A stretch of DNA of 64,000 bases from Candidatus Gagatemarchaeum stordalenia (GTDB lineage: Archaea; Thermoproteota; Nitrososphaeria; Nitrososphaerales; Gagatemarchaeaceae), in NCBI GenBank assembly GCA_003164815.1, contig PLUF01000051.1, positions 55,294 to 119,293 of the forward strand, written 5' to 3'. A program made the translations under genes and the position numbers. Numbering within the stretch: position 1 is the first letter of the stretch; the number at the start of each line of letters is the position of its first letter. Shown piece after piece: positions 41,922 to 50,048 of the stretch. The notes under the pieces are model-generated. The model worked only from the letters and a program-made list of their open reading frames with translations. It searched no databases and was not told where the DNA came from.

Positions 41922-42671
41922 TTGTGGGAGAGAATAGAGGTAGACGGGAAGCCGGCCCTGAAGGACCCGGTCTTGATAGTCTCGCTCTCTACAAACCTTT
42001 CCCAGTACAGGGCCATGTACTCCCAGGCGAAGGAACTCACGAACTTCATGCTGCAGGAGATGGAGTTCACGAGGATAGCGACCATCTACTCTTCAGCGTT
42101 CCCCCCGGTCGCTGTGATATCCGACGACGGGACGGTCCGCCTCAGCTCAGCCGAGTTCTACAGCCATCCGGGAAGCCGCGACCTGGTCCTCCTCGCGGGC
42201 GACTCGTCGCCACACGACGAACAGTACGAGTTCGCCGAGGCGGTGCTGAGGTACGCGAGGGAGCTCGGGGTCAACGAGGTAGTATCGATTGGGGCCCGCT
42301 GGACCGAGCAGGTCGCGCCCCCCTCGGCGGTTCCGAAGGTGACGGGTTTCGCCAGCGATGAAGCCGGCGTCGCGGTCCTGAAGTCCCACGGGATAGAGAT
42401 AGTCAAGGACGAGCCTGCCCCTTTCTTCGCGTCGCTCGTTGTGGGCTTCGCCGAGAAGTTCGGGATGAGAGGATACAAGATATCCGTTGACCACGGAGAG
42501 CCGAGTCCGCACCCGCTCTCTGTGATCCAGCTGCTCGGCGTGCTCGAGAAGATGTTTGGGATAAAGCTGCAGACCGAGGGGCTTGAGGCGAAGGCTCAGG
42601 AGATGGCCAAGGAGATCCAGTCCATCGACACTCCTGATACGCCGCGGGAGAGAGCCGGAGTCTACGGATAA
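41922..42671 (+). CDS. PAC2-family protein (proteasome-assembly chaperone-like)
   Basis: 249 residues of the PAC2/ATP-grasp-like archaeal family: PVLIVSLSTNLSQYRAMYSQAKEL, FPPVAVISDDG, DLVLLAGDSSPHD, VSIGARW. Archaeal PbaB-like members assist proteasome assembly or unfoldase function. The start is TTG 41922, with CTTTTATC about 35 bp upstream. The C-terminus is a helical tail rich in Glu. The gene is separate from its MIP18 neighbour, which has its own promoter. Confidence 0.78.
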   Translation: MWERIEVDGKPALKDPVLIVSLSTNLSQYRAMYSQAKELTNFMLQEMEFTRIATIYSSAFPPVAVISDDGTVRLSSAEFYSHPGSRDLVLLAGDSSPHDEQYEFAEAVLRYARELGVNEVVSIGARWTEQVAPPSAVPKVTGFASDEAGVAVLKSHGIEIVKDEPAPFFASLVVGFAEKFGMRGYKISVDHGEPSPHPLSVIQLLGVLEKMFGIKLQTEGLEAKAQEMAKEIQSIDTPDTPRERAGVYG

Positions 42672-42673
42672 AC

Positions 42674-42683
42674 TCATAAATAG
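42674..42683 (+). promoter_or_regulatory. TATA-like box of the MIP18-family gene
   Basis: TCATAAATAG about 27 bp before ATG 42705. Confidence 0.6.
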
Positions 42684-42704
42684 AGCAGGGGGAAAGAAAA
42701 AACC

Positions 42705-43043
42705 ATGTCCTCCGAAGAGGTAGATATGAAGGAGATTCAGCGCGAACTCTCCAAGGTGATCGACCCCGAAGTCGGCGTGCCGATCGTGGAGATGAACCTG
42801 ATCGACAAGCTGGACGTCAAGGACGGGAGCGTCGACATCCAGTATCACGCGACCACCCCATACTGCCCGCCCATCTTCGCCCTGAAGATCTCTCAGGACC
42901 TGAAGTCGAGCGTCGAGCACGTGAAGGGCGTGAAGAGCGTCCGCGTCACCGTGAGCGGCCACTACCTTTCGGACGCCGTGAACAGGCAGGTCAACAAGAC
43001 AGCAGCACCGGCGGCGGCCGCGGCGCAACCCCCAAGCCAGTAG
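42705..43043 (+). CDS. MIP18/DUF59 family iron-sulfur assembly protein
   Basis: 112 residues. The DUF59 core LSKVIDPEVGVPIVEMNLID with TTPYCPPIFAL (catalytic-type Cys, about residue 52) matches SufT/PaaD/Cia2-like proteins acting in Fe-S cluster maturation. The C-terminal 20 residues are Ala/Pro rich and probably disordered. Start ATG is well placed by the TATA box at 42674-42683. Confidence 0.87.
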   Translation: MSSEEVDMKEIQRELSKVIDPEVGVPIVEMNLIDKLDVKDGSVDIQYHATTPYCPPIFALKISQDLKSSVEHVKGVKSVRVTVSGHYLSDAVNRQVNKTAAPAAAAAQPPSQ

Positions 43044-43066
43044 GCCCCCACAGCGGTGGAACGCCT

Positions 43067-43384
43067 TTGGGGCGGGTGCCGGATTTCAGATTTCTCGAGG
43101 ACGCCCTGCTAGCTGCCGGGGAATCCCTCCGCGCGGTGACCGGGGAAGGCCCGGCGAAGAAGGAGGGTCTCAAGGACGTGTTCAGGATGAACCACGAGAT
43201 GGGGAGAATAGCAAGGGAGTTCCCTGCCCTCGCCCCTAGACTACGGGAGATGCAGCTCGAGGTCAACTCCATGACCATCCAGATCAAGAGGGACGAGTGG
43301 GAGGGCGCTAGGGCAGCGTTCGCGCGGGTCAGCTCCTGTCTGCAGAAGGTCAGGGAAGCCGAGGCGGCACCCCCGCAGAGCTAG
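43067..43384 (+). CDS. Small helical protein of unknown function
   Basis: 105 residues from TTG 43067, or GTG 43076 (VPDFRFLED). It is largely helical and charged (GLKDVFRMNHEMGRIAREF, LREMQLEVNSMTIQIKRDEW), consistent with a coiled coil. No family is recognised. It follows the MIP18-family gene by 23 nt on the same strand. Confidence 0.6.
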   Translation: MGRVPDFRFLEDALLAAGESLRAVTGEGPAKKEGLKDVFRMNHEMGRIAREFPALAPRLREMQLEVNSMTIQIKRDEWEGARAAFARVSSCLQKVREAEAAPPQS

Positions 43385-43433
43385 CCCACGGCCCTCAGAA
43401 GGAATTAATAGCGAGATGGGGATTTGCCGCGCG

Positions 43434-43868
43434 TTGAAACGGGGCTCCGTCGGCGAGTTCACCAAGGTGGAGGTCGCAGAGGTGGGGTTCACAGACGAGA
43501 GCGGGTCCGAAGGAGTCCTCCTGTTGAGGTCCGAGGGAGGGAGGGCGTTCGCGATGAGGGCTTTCTCCGGCGAGAGCGCGATGCACATTCAGAGGTTCGG
43601 CCGCGGCGACAGGTCATCGATCCCATCGGTCTTCAACATGATAGAGGAGCTCGCCGACAAGGAGGGTCTGCACCTCAGGGCAGTCGAGGTCTACCCCGCG
43701 GGCGATGTCCTCAGGGCGGACCTTCAGTTCCTGGGCAAGGGGAAGGACTTCCTCCTGGGAGGGTACCGGGCCTCCGACGCAATCGCACTGGCGCTCCTCT
43801 ACGAGGCTCCGATAATGCTGCACCACTCCCTCTTGGAGTCGGAGCGGGAAGAAGGCCCGCAAGCTTGA
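43434..43868 (+). CDS. BFN/DUF151 bifunctional nuclease family protein
   Basis: 144 residues from TTG 43434, chosen because TTAATAG (43403-43409) lies about 29 bp upstream; an earlier ATG (43416) is only about 10 bp from that box. The fold is shown by EVAEVGFTDESGSEGVLLLR, MHIQRFGRGDRSSIPSVFNM and the family end motif YRASDAIALALLYEAPI. DUF151 proteins include plant nucleases and archaeal or bacterial proteins of unclear role. A 47-codon gene and a HypE/PurM-like gene follow. Confidence 0.78.
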   Translation: MKRGSVGEFTKVEVAEVGFTDESGSEGVLLLRSEGGRAFAMRAFSGESAMHIQRFGRGDRSSIPSVFNMIEELADKEGLHLRAVEVYPAGDVLRADLQFLGKGKDFLLGGYRASDAIALALLYEAPIMLHHSLLESEREEGPQA

Positions 43869-43883
43869 GGGAGCGCCTCGAAA

Positions 43884-43892
43884 GTAATAAAT
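43884..43892 (+). promoter_or_regulatory. TATA-like box upstream of the 47-residue gene
   Basis: GTAATAAAT, centred about 30 bp before TTG 43918. Confidence 0.5.
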
Positions 43893-43917
43893 CGCCACTG
43901 GGCGTCGACGCGCAGCC

Positions 43918-44061
43918 TTGGTCAAGGTGACGTTCAAGCCCTACGAGGAGCTTCTCACACACGAATCCCAGAAGTTTGAGCTCAGCGACATGGTACGCCT
44001 ACGACGCACCGGGATGCAGGTCCGTTGCATCGCGCCGAATTGGGTAAAGACGGAGAAGTGA
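43918..44061 (+). CDS. 47-residue basic protein, unknown
   Basis: TTG 43918 to TGA 44061, encoding MVKVTFKPYEELLTHESQKF, then a basic middle (MVRLRRTGMQVRC) and the end NWVKTEK. It is supported by a TATA-like box 30 bp upstream and by the next gene, whose Shine-Dalgarno-like aggaggggga begins at the stop. A single cysteine is present. It is too short for family recognition and could be a small RNA-binding or regulatory protein. Confidence 0.55.
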   Translation: MVKVTFKPYEELLTHESQKFELSDMVRLRRTGMQVRCIAPNWVKTEK

Positions 44062-44070
44062 GGAGGGGGA

Positions 44071-45072
44071 ATGGTCTTGGCGCTGGGGAAGCTCCCACCC
44101 GCGGTCCTGAGCAAGTACCTCCTGGGGATGACGGGGGCGCCGTCGTCCGACCTGGTGATCCCCCCGTCCGTCGGGGTCGACTTCGGCGTGATCAAGCAAG
44201 GAAGGGACTACCTGGTTGTCTCGTCGGACCCCGTGACGGGAATCACGGAGAGGGTCGGGTGGTACGCGGTCAACGTCAGCGCCAACGACGTCGCCACCAG
44301 CGGTAACAGGCCTAGGTTCATCCAGTCGATCATCCTGCTCCCCGAGGACGCCCGCGTCGGGATGGTGGCGAGTATCTCGAGGGAGATGCATCGGACGGCG
44401 GCCGGCCTCGGGATCACGATCGTAGGAGGGCACACGGAGCTCACCCCTGGGCTGATGAGGCCAATCGTGGTGACGACCGCGTTTGCCTTCGCCAGGTCGT
44501 TCATAACGGCAGCCGACTCGCGGGACGGCGACACAATAATGATCACCAAGAGCGCGGCGGTGGAGGGTACCGCGATATGCGGCTCTGACGCCGGCAGGTT
44601 CGGGAGGGGGGCCGACCAGGAGATGATTCGGAGGGCGAGAGGATTCTACAGGAAGCTGAGCGTCGTGGAAGAAGCCGTAGCGGCGTTCGGGACGGGGAAG
44701 GTCCACGCGATGCACGACTGCACCGAGGGAGGAGTGCTCGGGGCGGTCTACGAGATGTCCTTCGCATCCAACCTCGGGTTCGAGCTGCTGGAGGACAAGA
44801 TCCCGGTCGCCAGGGAGACGTCGTACGTCTGCTCGAGGCTCGGGCTCGACCCCCTTCGGCTAATAAGCTCCGGGACACTCCTCCTCTCCGTGAAGCCCGG
44901 TGCAGAGGAGGAGGTCGCGAGTGCCATCAGTGCCGCGGGATCCAAGGTGACCGCTGTCGGGGCGTTCAGGAAGGGTGGGGGGGTCCTCGCCAGGCGAGAC
45001 GGTAAGAGGGAGACCGTGGAGGGGCCGCCGACCGACGAGCTCTGGAAGCTGATCGACGTCAGGGGCACCTAG
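44071..45072 (+). CDS. AIR synthase-related (HypE/PurM/ThiL-fold) protein
   Basis: 333 residues. The PurM-like ATP-binding half carries VSSDPVTGITERVGWYAVNVSANDVATSGNRPRF and GGHTELTPG; the second half has MHDCTEGGVLGAVYEMS. This is the pattern of HypE-like proteins, which use ATP to activate amide or formyl groups. There is no hydrogenase gene nearby, so the substrate is unknown. The ATG lies 9 nt after a strong aggaggggga site, one of few clear Shine-Dalgarno sites here, as expected inside an operon. Confidence 0.83.
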   Translation: MVLALGKLPPAVLSKYLLGMTGAPSSDLVIPPSVGVDFGVIKQGRDYLVVSSDPVTGITERVGWYAVNVSANDVATSGNRPRFIQSIILLPEDARVGMVASISREMHRTAAGLGITIVGGHTELTPGLMRPIVVTTAFAFARSFITAADSRDGDTIMITKSAAVEGTAICGSDAGRFGRGADQEMIRRARGFYRKLSVVEEAVAAFGTGKVHAMHDCTEGGVLGAVYEMSFASNLGFELLEDKIPVARETSYVCSRLGLDPLRLISSGTLLLSVKPGAEEEVASAISAAGSKVTAVGAFRKGGGVLARRDGKRETVEGPPTDELWKLIDVRGT

Positions 45073-45080
45073 GGACAGCC

Positions 45081-45302
45081 TCAGCCGTGCACCCGCAGGA
45101 TGAAAGAGAGCGCGATCAGCACGGCCAGGGCGCCCACCATTAGAAAGAGGGTCAGCCTCCTGTAGTTCTTCATCTTCCTCTGGGCCTCCTCATCCATGTC
45201 TCGGCACGCGTCGGAGCAGTAGTCCTTTGTTGGCGCAATCGAGATCCCGCACACAGGGCAGTGCTTGTGGGCCGGGGCGCTCCCGCTTGCCTTCAACGAC
45301 AA
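45081..45302 (-). CDS. DUF2116-type zinc-ribbon membrane protein
   Basis: 73 residues. An N-terminal Cys4 cluster (CPVCG, CSDACRD) is followed by one membrane helix (LTLFLMVGALAVLIALSFIL). The family is common in archaea and of unknown role. TTG 45302 has ACTATAAACC about 30 bp upstream. Confidence 0.8.
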   Translation of the reverse strand: MSLKASGSAPAHKHCPVCGISIAPTKDYCSDACRDMDEEAQRKMKNYRRLTLFLMVGALAVLIALSFILRVHG

Positions 45303-45346
45303 TGCCCGTGAGGGCCGGGAGAAGCGGTTTATAGTTTTCCGGAGAT

Positions 45347-45775
45347 TCAGTAAGGAGGAGCTTGGAGCCTCGCTATGGTGGTCGAAATCCGGTTGACGTA
45401 CTCCTCGAGGCGGGCCAAGATGGTCCGCGAGGTTATGACTCCGAGGATCTTGTCGTCCTGCATCACCAGCACGCGCCTCACGCCGCGTTCAGTCATGGTC
45501 TTGGCGACTGACTCCAGGCCATCGCCCCCCTTGACCGTGATCAGGCCCGGCGTCATGATGTCCACGAGCCTCACCGTCGCAGGGTCCTTGCCTTCGGCGA
45601 TTATCTTGGAGAGGTAGTCCCACTCGGTCACGATGCCTTCAGGCGTTGCTCCGTCCGAGATGATGGCGAAACCCTGATGGTTCTCCTTCATCATCCTCGC
45701 GGCCTCGAGCGCGTTCGTCTGCCGTGGGAGCGAAAGGAAGACCTTCTCGGCGACGTCCTTGGCGAACAGGACCAA
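45347..45775 (-). CDS. CBS-domain protein
   Basis: 142 residues with two CBS motifs (VFLSLPRQTNALEAARMMKENHQGFAII; VDIMTPGLITVKGGDGLESVAKTMTERGVRRVLVM), forming a Bateman pair that senses adenine nucleotides. There is no fused enzyme. It follows the MFS gene by only 2 nt, so it may be co-expressed with that exporter. The start is TTG 45775. Confidence 0.87.
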   Translation of the reverse strand: MVLFAKDVAEKVFLSLPRQTNALEAARMMKENHQGFAIISDGATPEGIVTEWDYLSKIIAEGKDPATVRLVDIMTPGLITVKGGDGLESVAKTMTERGVRRVLVMQDDKILGVITSRTILARLEEYVNRISTTIARLQAPPY

Positions 45776-45777
45776 CG

Positions 45778-47220
45778 CTAGGCAGAATCGGTGGCGGCGT
45801 AGATAATGGTTTCCTTGGCGTGGGGGCCCGTCTGAGAGGCCGGGATGGCTGCTAACAGGCTGATCACGCCGAAGATGAGGAACGCCTTGTGCATCGCATC
45901 GATGAAGAGCTGTATGCTGAGGCTGCCCGAGGGTGGGGCGACGCCGGCGAATATCGCCTGGAGTGCGCTCAGCGGGACGGAGGCGCTGAAGATAACGAAG
46001 ACCAGCCCGAGGCTGACGAGGGACCCCACGTTGAAGAGGGTGGATGAGACTGCCGAGGCCACGCCCCGCCTCACCGGAGGGACGGAGTTCATGATCGCGG
46101 CCACGTTCGGAGCGAAGAACATCCCGCCGCCCGCGCCTGCGAGGATCATGGGCAGGGCGAGGGTGAAGTACGGGACATCGAACGGGAACGTCGAGAACCA
46201 GAAGAGGGCAATCGCCGAGAGGATGAGCCCGGTCGGCGCGAAGAGGCGCGCCCCGAACTTGTCCGAGAGGGCGCCACTGAGAGGGCCGACTATGACGAAG
46301 GCCACCGAGAACGGGAGGAGGAGGAGGCCTGCCTTGAAGGCGTCGTAGAGCAGGGCGCCCTGGAAGTAGAAGACCAGGATTAGGAATATCGAGCTGCGCG
46401 ATATCGAGGTGAGGAGGTTGGCGAGCGCTCCGGCCGTGAAAGCGCGGAGCCGGAAGAGCCGGACGTCCATCATGGGGTTTCGGACACGCGTCTCGACATA
46501 CCCGAAGACTGCGATCATCAGGCCCCCCGCCGCCATCAGCCCGAAGTCCGTCCCAGTCCAGCCCTCTATGGCGCCAAGCGTGAGCCCCACTAGGAGGCTC
46601 GTCAGGCCGACCCCGAACAGGACGTTCCCGAGCGGGTCGAGCTTCTCACCGATCAGGTGCGGGCTGATGTCCTTGAGCTTGAGATAGGCCCAGATCGTGG
46701 CGAACGCGCCGGGCGCGAGGTTGATCCAGAATATCGACCGCCACCCGAGGAACGTCGTAAGGACGCCGCCCGCCACCAGACCAAGTATCGACCCTGCGAC
46801 CCCCGCGACCTGGTTGATTCCAAGTGCCCTGCCCCTCTCGGTCGAGGGGAAGACGTCCGTCAGGATGGCGGCGTTGTTCGCCCAGATGAGAGCGGCTCCG
46901 AGGCCCTGGACGAGGCGCATGAAGACGAGCAGGAGGCCGTCCGGCGCGATGCTGCACAGCCCAGACCCGATCGTGAAGACGGCGAACCCGAGGTTGTACA
47001 GCCGCACCCGGCCGAAGACGTCTCCAAGCCTCCCTATCGTAAGAAGAGCGGTCGCCATGACCAGCGTGTAGCCCATGATGATCCAGATCCCGTAGAACGT
47101 CGGCGTCCCCGGGAGCTGCCTCAGGATCGTCGGGAGCGAGATTAGGACGATGTTGGCGTCGAGGTTGGACATGAACGCGCCGATGGTCGTGTTAGTGAGG
47201 ACGACGTACTTGTATTGCAA
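45778..47220 (-). CDS. MFS drug:H+ antiporter (DHA2/EmrB-QacA type)
   Basis: 480 residues with about 14 membrane segments; the motif GRLGDVFGRVRLYNLGF lies in the loop after helix 2, and LDANIVLISLPTI in helix 1 is the DHA2 signature. It exports drugs or metabolites with proton exchange. TTG 47220 is preceded by a GGGAGAGG site and TATA-like GGTAAAATAG (47269-47278), so this operon has a leader. Confidence 0.87.
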   Translation of the reverse strand: MQYKYVVLTNTTIGAFMSNLDANIVLISLPTILRQLPGTPTFYGIWIIMGYTLVMATALLTIGRLGDVFGRVRLYNLGFAVFTIGSGLCSIAPDGLLLVFMRLVQGLGAALIWANNAAILTDVFPSTERGRALGINQVAGVAGSILGLVAGGVLTTFLGWRSIFWINLAPGAFATIWAYLKLKDISPHLIGEKLDPLGNVLFGVGLTSLLVGLTLGAIEGWTGTDFGLMAAGGLMIAVFGYVETRVRNPMMDVRLFRLRAFTAGALANLLTSISRSSIFLILVFYFQGALLYDAFKAGLLLLPFSVAFVIVGPLSGALSDKFGARLFAPTGLILSAIALFWFSTFPFDVPYFTLALPMILAGAGGGMFFAPNVAAIMNSVPPVRRGVASAVSSTLFNVGSLVSLGLVFVIFSASVPLSALQAIFAGVAPPSGSLSIQLFIDAMHKAFLIFGVISLLAAIPASQTGPHAKETIIYAATDSA

Positions 47221-47331
47221 TCAATCGCCTCTCCCTAGCCCGCTCGCACTGCCCGAAATCGAACCTCTATTTTACCGATTGGCACCGCCCGTCCAGTTCG
47301 GAACGGAGCCCGCTTCGGCTCACCGAAGGTA

Positions 47332-48642
47332 CTAGGTCCCGTGCAGGAGCGCCCAGATCTTCTCTGCGACCGAGAGGACCAGACCATCCTTCCCATGGTC
47401 CCCCACGATCTGGAGGGCCGTCGGCTTCGACGCTCCGGTCTTCCCGAGCGGGAGGCTCATTGCGGGGAGGCCGCTCATGTTGAACAGCTCCGTGTTTCTG
47501 AGGAGGAGACGGCGGATCTTCCCTGTCTCGTTCCCTAGGACCTCGTCGATCCTCGGCGCGGTGATGAGGCAGGTCGGCACGATCAGCGCATCGATGCCGG
47601 AGAGGAGCCGTGGCGCCTCTCTGACCGCGTCTCCCCTGAGACCCATGGAACGCATGTACTCGAGCATGCCTGTCTTCAGGCCGCCGTCCATCAGGCTAAG
47701 GACATCCTGGTGCATGGCCCTCCTCAGCTTGGGCGACCGAAGGACCTGCTCGTAGAACCATGACGACTCTCTGACCGTGATGACCGCCCGGGCCTTCGAA
47801 TACCTGTCGTAGTCCCCTCCCGTATGGACGTCCTTGACCTCGAACTCGCCGCTGCTCCGAAGCGCGTCGACGGCCCCCAGGAAGCTCCTGGAAACGGTCT
47901 CGTCCATGTCCTCTGTGAAGTACCTCGTTGGAATCCCGAGGCGCGGCTTCGTCTTCCGAGTCAGGGGCACGCCGGTGAGGGCTTGGAACGCAAAAGACAT
48001 GTCTGGGACTGTCTTGGTAAGAAGGCCGAGATGGTCGAGGGTGGGGCTCAAAGGAAAGACCCCGTCCGTGCTCAGCAGCCCCTGTGACGGCTTGAAGCCG
48101 CACACCCCGCAGAGGGCGGCCGGAATCCTGACCGAGCCGCCGGTGTCACTCCCGATGCTGATTATCGGTCCCTTGGAGAGCGCGACCGAGACGGCGGAGC
48201 CTCCGCTCGAACCGCCTGAGACTCGTGAGGGGTCTGTGGGGTTGTGAATCGGGCCGCCGTAGCCGCTGGTCCCCGTTACCCCCAGTGCGAGCTCATGGAG
48301 GTTCGTCTTCCCGAGGGGGACGCACCCAGCGCCCAGCAGAAGGTCAACGACCCTGGCGTTGCCCGGAGGGAGGAACTTTCTGAAGGACCTGGAACCGTCG
48401 GTCGTGGGGAAGCCAGCAAGGAAGACGTTGTCCTTTATGGTCACGGGAACGCCCAGAAGAGGCGGCGCCCTGCCGGAGCGCCTCTTGGCCAGCCTGCCGT
48501 CGAGCTCCCTCGCGCGGGAGAGCGAGAGTCCGGGATCCCCCGAGAAGACCGTGATGAACGCGTTGAACCGAGGGTTGTAGGTCTCGATGTTCGAGAGCTC
48601 CCGAGCCACGCCCTCCTCAGAGGTTCTCTTGCCTTCAATCAC
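47332..48642 (-). CDS. Amidase-signature family protein
   Basis: 436 residues from GTG 48642. The catalytic Lys-Ser-Ser triad is visible: VTIKDNVFLAG (Lys), GGSSGGSAVSVA and SDTGGSVRIPAALCG. It is close to GatA, but there is no gatB nearby, so a free amidase is likely. Conserved reading continues upstream of GTG (VISELERYRDD), up to an in-frame TGA. There an ACG at 48681 lies 26 bp behind the TATA-like TTAATAAT (48704-48711) and may be the true start. Confidence 0.82.
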   Translation of the reverse strand: MIEGKRTSEEGVARELSNIETYNPRFNAFITVFSGDPGLSLSRARELDGRLAKRRSGRAPPLLGVPVTIKDNVFLAGFPTTDGSRSFRKFLPPGNARVVDLLLGAGCVPLGKTNLHELALGVTGTSGYGGPIHNPTDPSRVSGGSSGGSAVSVALSKGPIISIGSDTGGSVRIPAALCGVCGFKPSQGLLSTDGVFPLSPTLDHLGLLTKTVPDMSFAFQALTGVPLTRKTKPRLGIPTRYFTEDMDETVSRSFLGAVDALRSSGEFEVKDVHTGGDYDRYSKARAVITVRESSWFYEQVLRSPKLRRAMHQDVLSLMDGGLKTGMLEYMRSMGLRGDAVREAPRLLSGIDALIVPTCLITAPRIDEVLGNETGKIRRLLLRNTELFNMSGLPAMSLPLGKTGASKPTALQIVGDHGKDGLVLSVAEKIWALLHGT

Positions 48643-48703
48643 GTCGTCTCGATACCTTTCGAGTTCGGAGATGACTTTCGTGACAGGTATCCGGTTTCAC
48701 GCC

Positions 48704-48711
48704 ATTATTAA
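48704..48711 (-). promoter_or_regulatory. TATA-like box of the amidase gene
   Basis: Minus-strand TTAATAAT; it lies about 65 bp from GTG 48642 but 26 bp from the in-frame ACG at 48681. Confidence 0.5.
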
Positions 48712-48755
48712 CCCCGTGCACAGACCGGCCTCGTCTCGCGAGAGGCTGGAGTCAG

Positions 48756-49391
48756 CTACTTCGTCGAGGGGATGCCGCTCAAGACCTGCAGGGTTGACGC
48801 CCAGGACCAATACGGGCCTACGACGAACGGGATATTGTCGGACGGTTGGGAGGTGATCGAGAGGCTCAGAATCACGTAGTCTCCTGAGGGGACTCCGGGG
48901 AAGTCCGTCGGTGATATCGAACCTCTGAGCTGGCTCGCAGGAGCGTTGGGGCCGGCCGCCGCTATGTAGGTCTCGTTGAGCGCCTTCCAGATCGTGCCGT
49001 TGTTGATCCAGCCGAGGTTCACGCTCACTCCCGAGAAGGCCATCGTCAGGTTGTTGGGGGTGAGGACGAAATCGCTAACGACGAAGCCATGCTGTTGAAG
49101 GATGTCCGTTCCGTTGTCCAGGATCGAAAGGCTCATCGTCCCGTTTCCGGAGGCGGCGGAGAGGGTCACGTTGTAGGTCGCCGAGACATACGACTGTAGG
49201 TCCCCGGGGGTAAACGATCCGGCGCTGCTCACAAAGAGTGTGCCACTCAGTGACGCGGTTCCAGTCGGAGCTCCATTGAGGTATATCGACCCCCCGACCA
49301 GAGCGACCCCGACGATCACTCCCACTACCAAGATGATCAGGAAGGTCCGTCCGGTGATCCTCCTCTCGGGCTTGCTCTGTGCCGAAGTCAA
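48756..49391 (-). CDS. Membrane-anchored extracellular protein, unknown
   Basis: 211 residues. An N-terminal basic segment plus membrane helix (RTFLIILVVGVIVGVALVGGSIYL) is followed by a beta-rich, Ser/Thr/Asn-rich domain (GTASLSGTLFVSSAGSFTPG, NVTLSAASGNGTMSLSILDNG) with several N-glycosylation-like sites. It resembles archaeal cell-surface proteins of unknown function. Confidence 0.65.
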   Translation of the reverse strand: MTSAQSKPERRITGRTFLIILVVGVIVGVALVGGSIYLNGAPTGTASLSGTLFVSSAGSFTPGDLQSYVSATYNVTLSAASGNGTMSLSILDNGTDILQQHGFVVSDFVLTPNNLTMAFSGVSVNLGWINNGTIWKALNETYIAAAGPNAPASQLRGSISPTDFPGVPSGDYVILSLSITSQPSDNIPFVVGPYWSWASTLQVLSGIPSTK

Positions 49392-49543
49392 GTTCCCGTT
49401 TAGCTACCCTAGCTTTCACTATTTCAGGAGTTCCCCCGGCTGGACTGCTGGTGTTTGCGGCCGAGGGCGTCCTCCAGATTTGCGCTTTTGTTCATTAATC
49501 ATGACACTGGTTCTTTTGCAGGTTTGGGGAAGAGACAGAGAGG

Positions 49544-49828
49544 ATGTCAGCACCGAAAGTCACTACGCAGCAGAGCCAGGCCCACCCCGCGGCGGGCATG
49601 TCGAAGCTGAAGAAGGTCGAGTGGTACGCAGGCCAGCTCATCGCGGACGCCGGCGCCAAGGAGAAGGCAGGCAGCGTAGAGGAGGCGATAGTGCTTTACC
49701 TCAATGCGGCCGACGTCCTGCTCCTCCTCGCCAAGGGCCAGGACAACTACACCGTCTGGAAGGGTTACTCAGACAAGGCGATCCAGTGCCAGCAGCGGTC
49801 CCGTATGCTGATGGCCTCGAGGAAGTAG
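49544..49828 (+). CDS. Stand-alone MIT-like domain protein
   Basis: 94 residues. After a flexible 20-residue head comes a three-helix MIT-like domain: AGQLIADAGAKEKAGSVEEA, LYLNAADVLLLL, YSDKAIQCQQRSRMLMASRK. The pattern matches the MIT domain of Vps4/CdvC, which binds ESCRT-III tails. No ATPase domain is attached, which is unusual. No other Cdv gene is in the window, so a role in division or membrane remodelling is an inference. Confidence 0.6.
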   Translation: MSAPKVTTQQSQAHPAAGMSKLKKVEWYAGQLIADAGAKEKAGSVEEAIVLYLNAADVLLLLAKGQDNYTVWKGYSDKAIQCQQRSRMLMASRK

Positions 49829-49829
49829 C

Positions 49830-50021
49830 TCATTTCGACGGTCGCGCCGCGCGGTCTCCGGCTCCCACGAGAGCCCTCTCGAAGAGGAACATCGCCACAC
49901 CTAGGGCGATGATCACGGCTGCCAGGGTCGTATTCACAAGGATCGTGAGCACACCTAGGGCTATCATCATCAGGGTGGCATACCGCGTAAAACGGCCGCT
50001 CCTGACCCTAGGTTTGCTCAT
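49830..50021 (-). CDS. Small two-helix membrane protein
   Basis: 63 residues with a basic N-terminus (SKPRVRSGRFTRY) and one or two membrane segments (LMMIALGVLTILV, AAVIIALGVAMFLF). It lies 27 nt downstream of the PEBP gene on the same strand and ends one base from the convergent MIT-like gene. Function unknown. Confidence 0.55.
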   Translation of the reverse strand: MSKPRVRSGRFTRYATLMMIALGVLTILVNTTLAAVIIALGVAMFLFERALVGAGDRAARPSK

Positions 50022-50048
50022 CTCGGATGTGCGGACCCTTGTCGATTC

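Noticed and set aside
43416..43433. ATG start of the BFN-family gene
   Set aside because: It lies only about 10 bp past the TATA-like TTAATAG, too close for initiation; TTG 43434 fits the leaderless spacing and the family N-terminus.
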